Assembly: GCA_002733665.1 (NCBI GenBank) | Contig: NVWM01000002.1 | Span: forward strand, 62,001-126,000 | Source of the DNA: Lutibacter sp. | GTDB taxonomy: Bacteria; Bacteroidota; Bacteroidia; Flavobacteriales; Flavobacteriaceae | DNA length: 64,000 nucleotides | Direction: 5' to 3' | Shown: positions 62,211-64,000 of the stretch, one piece after another | Layout: the number at the start of each line of letters is the position of its first letter | How positions within the stretch are numbered: the stretch's first letter is position 1 | Notes under the pieces: model-generated | What the model was told of the DNA's origin: nothing | Database searches by the model: none | The model's input: only the letters and a program-made list of their open reading frames with translations | Made by a program: the position numbers and the translations under genes

Positions 62211-63530
62211 ATGGAGAACGTACCTTTTTTTACAAACGATACAATTGTTTTTGGATTACTAATGCTATGCTTAGGATTTATTTTCTACACATCAGCAAAA
62301 AAAGATGGCTTTTGGTCTAAATTTTACAAAATTGTTCCAGCGTTATTTATGGCGTACATGTTGCCAGCATTCTTAACAACATTTGGATTGATTGCTCCAG
62401 AATGGGAAACAGTAAATGAAGTTGGTGAAATCACAGAACACTCGTCAAGTTTGTATTATATGTCAAGCCGTTATTTATTACCTGCAGCTTTGGTTTTAAT
62501 GACATTGAGCCTTGATTTAAAAGCTGTTTTTAACTTAGGTCCAAAGGCGTTGATTATGTTTTTTACTGGTACTGTTGGTATTATAATTGGAGGTCCAATC
62601 GCTATATTATTAATTTCTATGGTATCACCAGAAACCGTTGGAGGTGCTGGTCCAGAAGCAGTTTGGAGAGGGTTAGCAACACTAGCTGGAAGTTGGATTG
62701 GTGGAGGCGCAAATCAAACAGCGATGCTCGAGGTTTATGGTTATAATCAAAAATTATATGGAGGAATGGTGTTTGTTGATATTGTTGTTGCCAATATTTG
62801 GATGGCATTATTACTTATTGGGATTGGCAAAAAAGACCGCATCAATAAATGGCTAAAAGCAGATACATCTGCCATTGAAGCCTTAAAAGAAAAAGTTTCG
62901 AAATTTAGTGCAGATACTGAGCGAAACCCAAGTTTAACAGATTATATGGTTATGGGTGCAATAGCATTTGCTACTGTTGGATTTGCTCATTTGGCTGCAG
63001 GATATTTAAGTCCCTTTTTTAAAGATTTTGTAAACGGTTTAGAAAGCGAGACCTTTCGAAATTCAATGACCTTTTTAGGCTCTCCTTTCTTTTGGATGAT
63101 TAGTATTTCTACAATCATTGCAATAATATTATCATTTACAAAAGCACGAAATTTTGAAGGTGCAGGCGCTAGTAAAATTGGTAGTATATTTATCTATATA
63201 CTTGTTGTTTCTATTGGAATGAAAATGGACTTAACAATGATTTTTGACAACGTAGGATTGGTTGCAATTGGAGTTGTTTGGATGTTAATACATGCAGTTT
63301 TATTGGTTGGTGTTGCAAAACTTATTAGAGCACCATATTTCTTCCTTGCAGTAGGAAGTCAAGCAAATGTTGGTGGTGCAGCATCTGCACCAATAGTTGC
63401 TTCTGCATTTCACCCTTCACTTGCTACTGTTGGAGTTTTACTTGCTGTGTTTGGCTATGCTGTAGGTACTTTAGGCGCTATAATTTGTGCAGAATTAATG
63501 AGAATTGTTTCTCCTGGAATGTTATTATAA
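62211..63530 (+). CDS. DUF819 family membrane transporter
   Basis: 439 residues with about eleven hydrophobic helices. The centre has GSWIGGGANQTAM and the C-terminal half VGSQANVGGAASAPIVASAFHPSLATVGVLLAVFGYAVGT, the DUF819 (YjcL) signature. The two halves repeat with inverted topology, as in sodium/anion symporters. Substrate unknown. A 132-bp gap before it holds a near-consensus TATCTTTC; it is probably a separate unit. Confidence 0.88.
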   Translation: MENVPFFTNDTIVFGLLMLCLGFIFYTSAKKDGFWSKFYKIVPALFMAYMLPAFLTTFGLIAPEWETVNEVGEITEHSSSLYYMSSRYLLPAALVLMTLSLDLKAVFNLGPKALIMFFTGTVGIIIGGPIAILLISMVSPETVGGAGPEAVWRGLATLAGSWIGGGANQTAMLEVYGYNQKLYGGMVFVDIVVANIWMALLLIGIGKKDRINKWLKADTSAIEALKEKVSKFSADTERNPSLTDYMVMGAIAFATVGFAHLAAGYLSPFFKDFVNGLESETFRNSMTFLGSPFFWMISISTIIAIILSFTKARNFEGAGASKIGSIFIYILVVSIGMKMDLTMIFDNVGLVAIGVVWMLIHAVLLVGVAKLIRAPYFFLAVGSQANVGGAASAPIVASAFHPSLATVGVLLAVFGYAVGTLGAIICAELMRIVSPGMLL

Positions 63531-63581
63531 TTCAACAAAAAAAACAGATATTTGTATCTTTAAAATTTTGAACAAATCAAC

Positions 63582-64000
63582 ATGATTAAAAACATATTTA
63601 TAGTAGTTGTTTTAATGACAATTCTTTTTTCTTGCTCTAACAAGAAAAAAGGTGATATGACCGTACAGGGAACAATTACAAGACTTCAAAAAGGGACATT
63701 ATATCTTCAAAAAATGCAAGACACCTTGTTAGTTTCTGTAGATTCCATAACCTTAAAAGGCTCGAGCACTTTTATGCTTTCTGATCATGATACTGAACCT
63801 CAACTCTACTACTTAACCTTAAAAGAAAAAAGTGATGAGAAAATTGATTTTTTTGGCGAAAAAGGTATCATTACTATCAATACTAAATTAGAAAAATTCT
63901 ATTCCTCTGCTAAAATTGAAGGCTCCAAATCACATAAATTACTAGAAAAATATCGTGAAATGATGAGTAAATTTAGCGGAAAACGTTTAGATTTAATCAA
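63582..64000 (+). CDS. DUF4369 lipoprotein (partial)
   Basis: About 139 codons before the window ends. A lipoprotein signal stops at TILFSCSNKKKG (Cys near residue 18). The next 100 residues (MTVQGTITRLQKGTLYLQK... KIDFFGEKGIITINTKLEKFYSS) are a DUF4369 domain, which in Bacteroidota usually precedes a thioredoxin-like domain of a TlpA-type disulfide reductase. That C-terminal part cannot be seen. Confidence 0.85.
   Translation, partial: MIKNIFIVVVLMTILFSCSNKKKGDMTVQGTITRLQKGTLYLQKMQDTLLVSVDSITLKGSSTFMLSDHDTEPQLYYLTLKEKSDEKIDFFGEKGIITINTKLEKFYSSAKIEGSKSHKLLEKYREMMSKFSGKRLDLI

Overview
The window is chromosomal DNA from a member of the Bacteroidota, most likely a marine or aquatic Flavobacteriaceae. 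The evidence is the low GC content, the many near-consensus TAnnTTTG promoter elements, a type IX secretion (T9SS) sorting domain, a SusC/TonB-type outer-membrane receptor with a CarboxypepD_reg N-terminus, DUF2853, DUF349 and tandem DUF368 proteins, short lipoproteins, and bacterial acyl-CoA-binding protein. I see no tRNA, rRNA, CRISPR array, prophage or insertion sequence. Most of the window is core genome.

Layout. 1-4067 (-): an ABC-2 exporter (ATPase and permease), an MscS channel and a sigma-54 response regulator cut by the window edge form one transcription unit. 4155-10158 (+): a MarR regulator behind twin palindromes leads a fatty-acid beta-oxidation operon (FadN-like, thiolase, acyl-CoA dehydrogenase). 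10254-12219 (+): a beta-propeller/DUF6265 protein and a CAT-like acetyltransferase, convergent with dnaK (12271-14163, -). 14367-16206 (+): serine dehydratase and DUF2853. 16263-18661 (-): PASTA protein, RluD-type pseudouridine synthase and YaaA. 18880-20529 (+): ddl and coaD. 20647-22625: a membrane-anchored XRE regulator with a beta-lactamase-fold hydrolase. 22626-26878: SulP transporter, NUDIX, pyrE, SRPBCC and birA. 26964-32471 (+): rsfS, ftsH, LUD protein, cdsA, psd, ACBP and a YceI lipoprotein. 32545-37268 (-): two DUF368 (undecaprenyl-phosphate translocase-like) genes, aroE and DUF349.

37444-38510 holds a frameshifted lipoprotein gene followed by a nested palindrome that looks cassette-like. 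38600-39991 is a TPR protein. 40279-43361 is the operon pyrR-pyrB-STAS-like-T9SS mini-protein-rnz. 43487-45861 is a TonB-dependent receptor broken by a one-base deletion, preceded by three Pho-box-like direct repeats. 45930-49018 holds a KAS III gene and htpG. 49283-51178 is a small operon of secreted proteins (stand-alone CarboxypepD_reg, transglutaminase, unknown). 51313-57724 holds a DUF885 metallopeptidase, a possible kinase-fold protein and pyruvate carboxylase. 57727-59202 is an ECF sigma/anti-sigma pair divergent from a DUF6249 membrane protein, with the same ECF-type promoter on both sides. 59278-62078 holds an S1/P1 nuclease divergent from an SPFH operon of micro-proteins ending in a ribbon-helix-helix protein. 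The window ends with a DUF819 transporter and a partial DUF4369 lipoprotein.

The most interesting signals are the mirror-image TGTAACC-N17-GTC promoters around the ECF module, the SPFH/micro-protein/RHH cluster with an inverted repeat in its promoter, a motif shared by the dnaK and htpG upstream regions, the 11-bp triple repeat before the receptor, the CTD-only T9SS protein, and the cassette-like lipoprotein with a palindromic tail. None can be called a new system from sequence alone.
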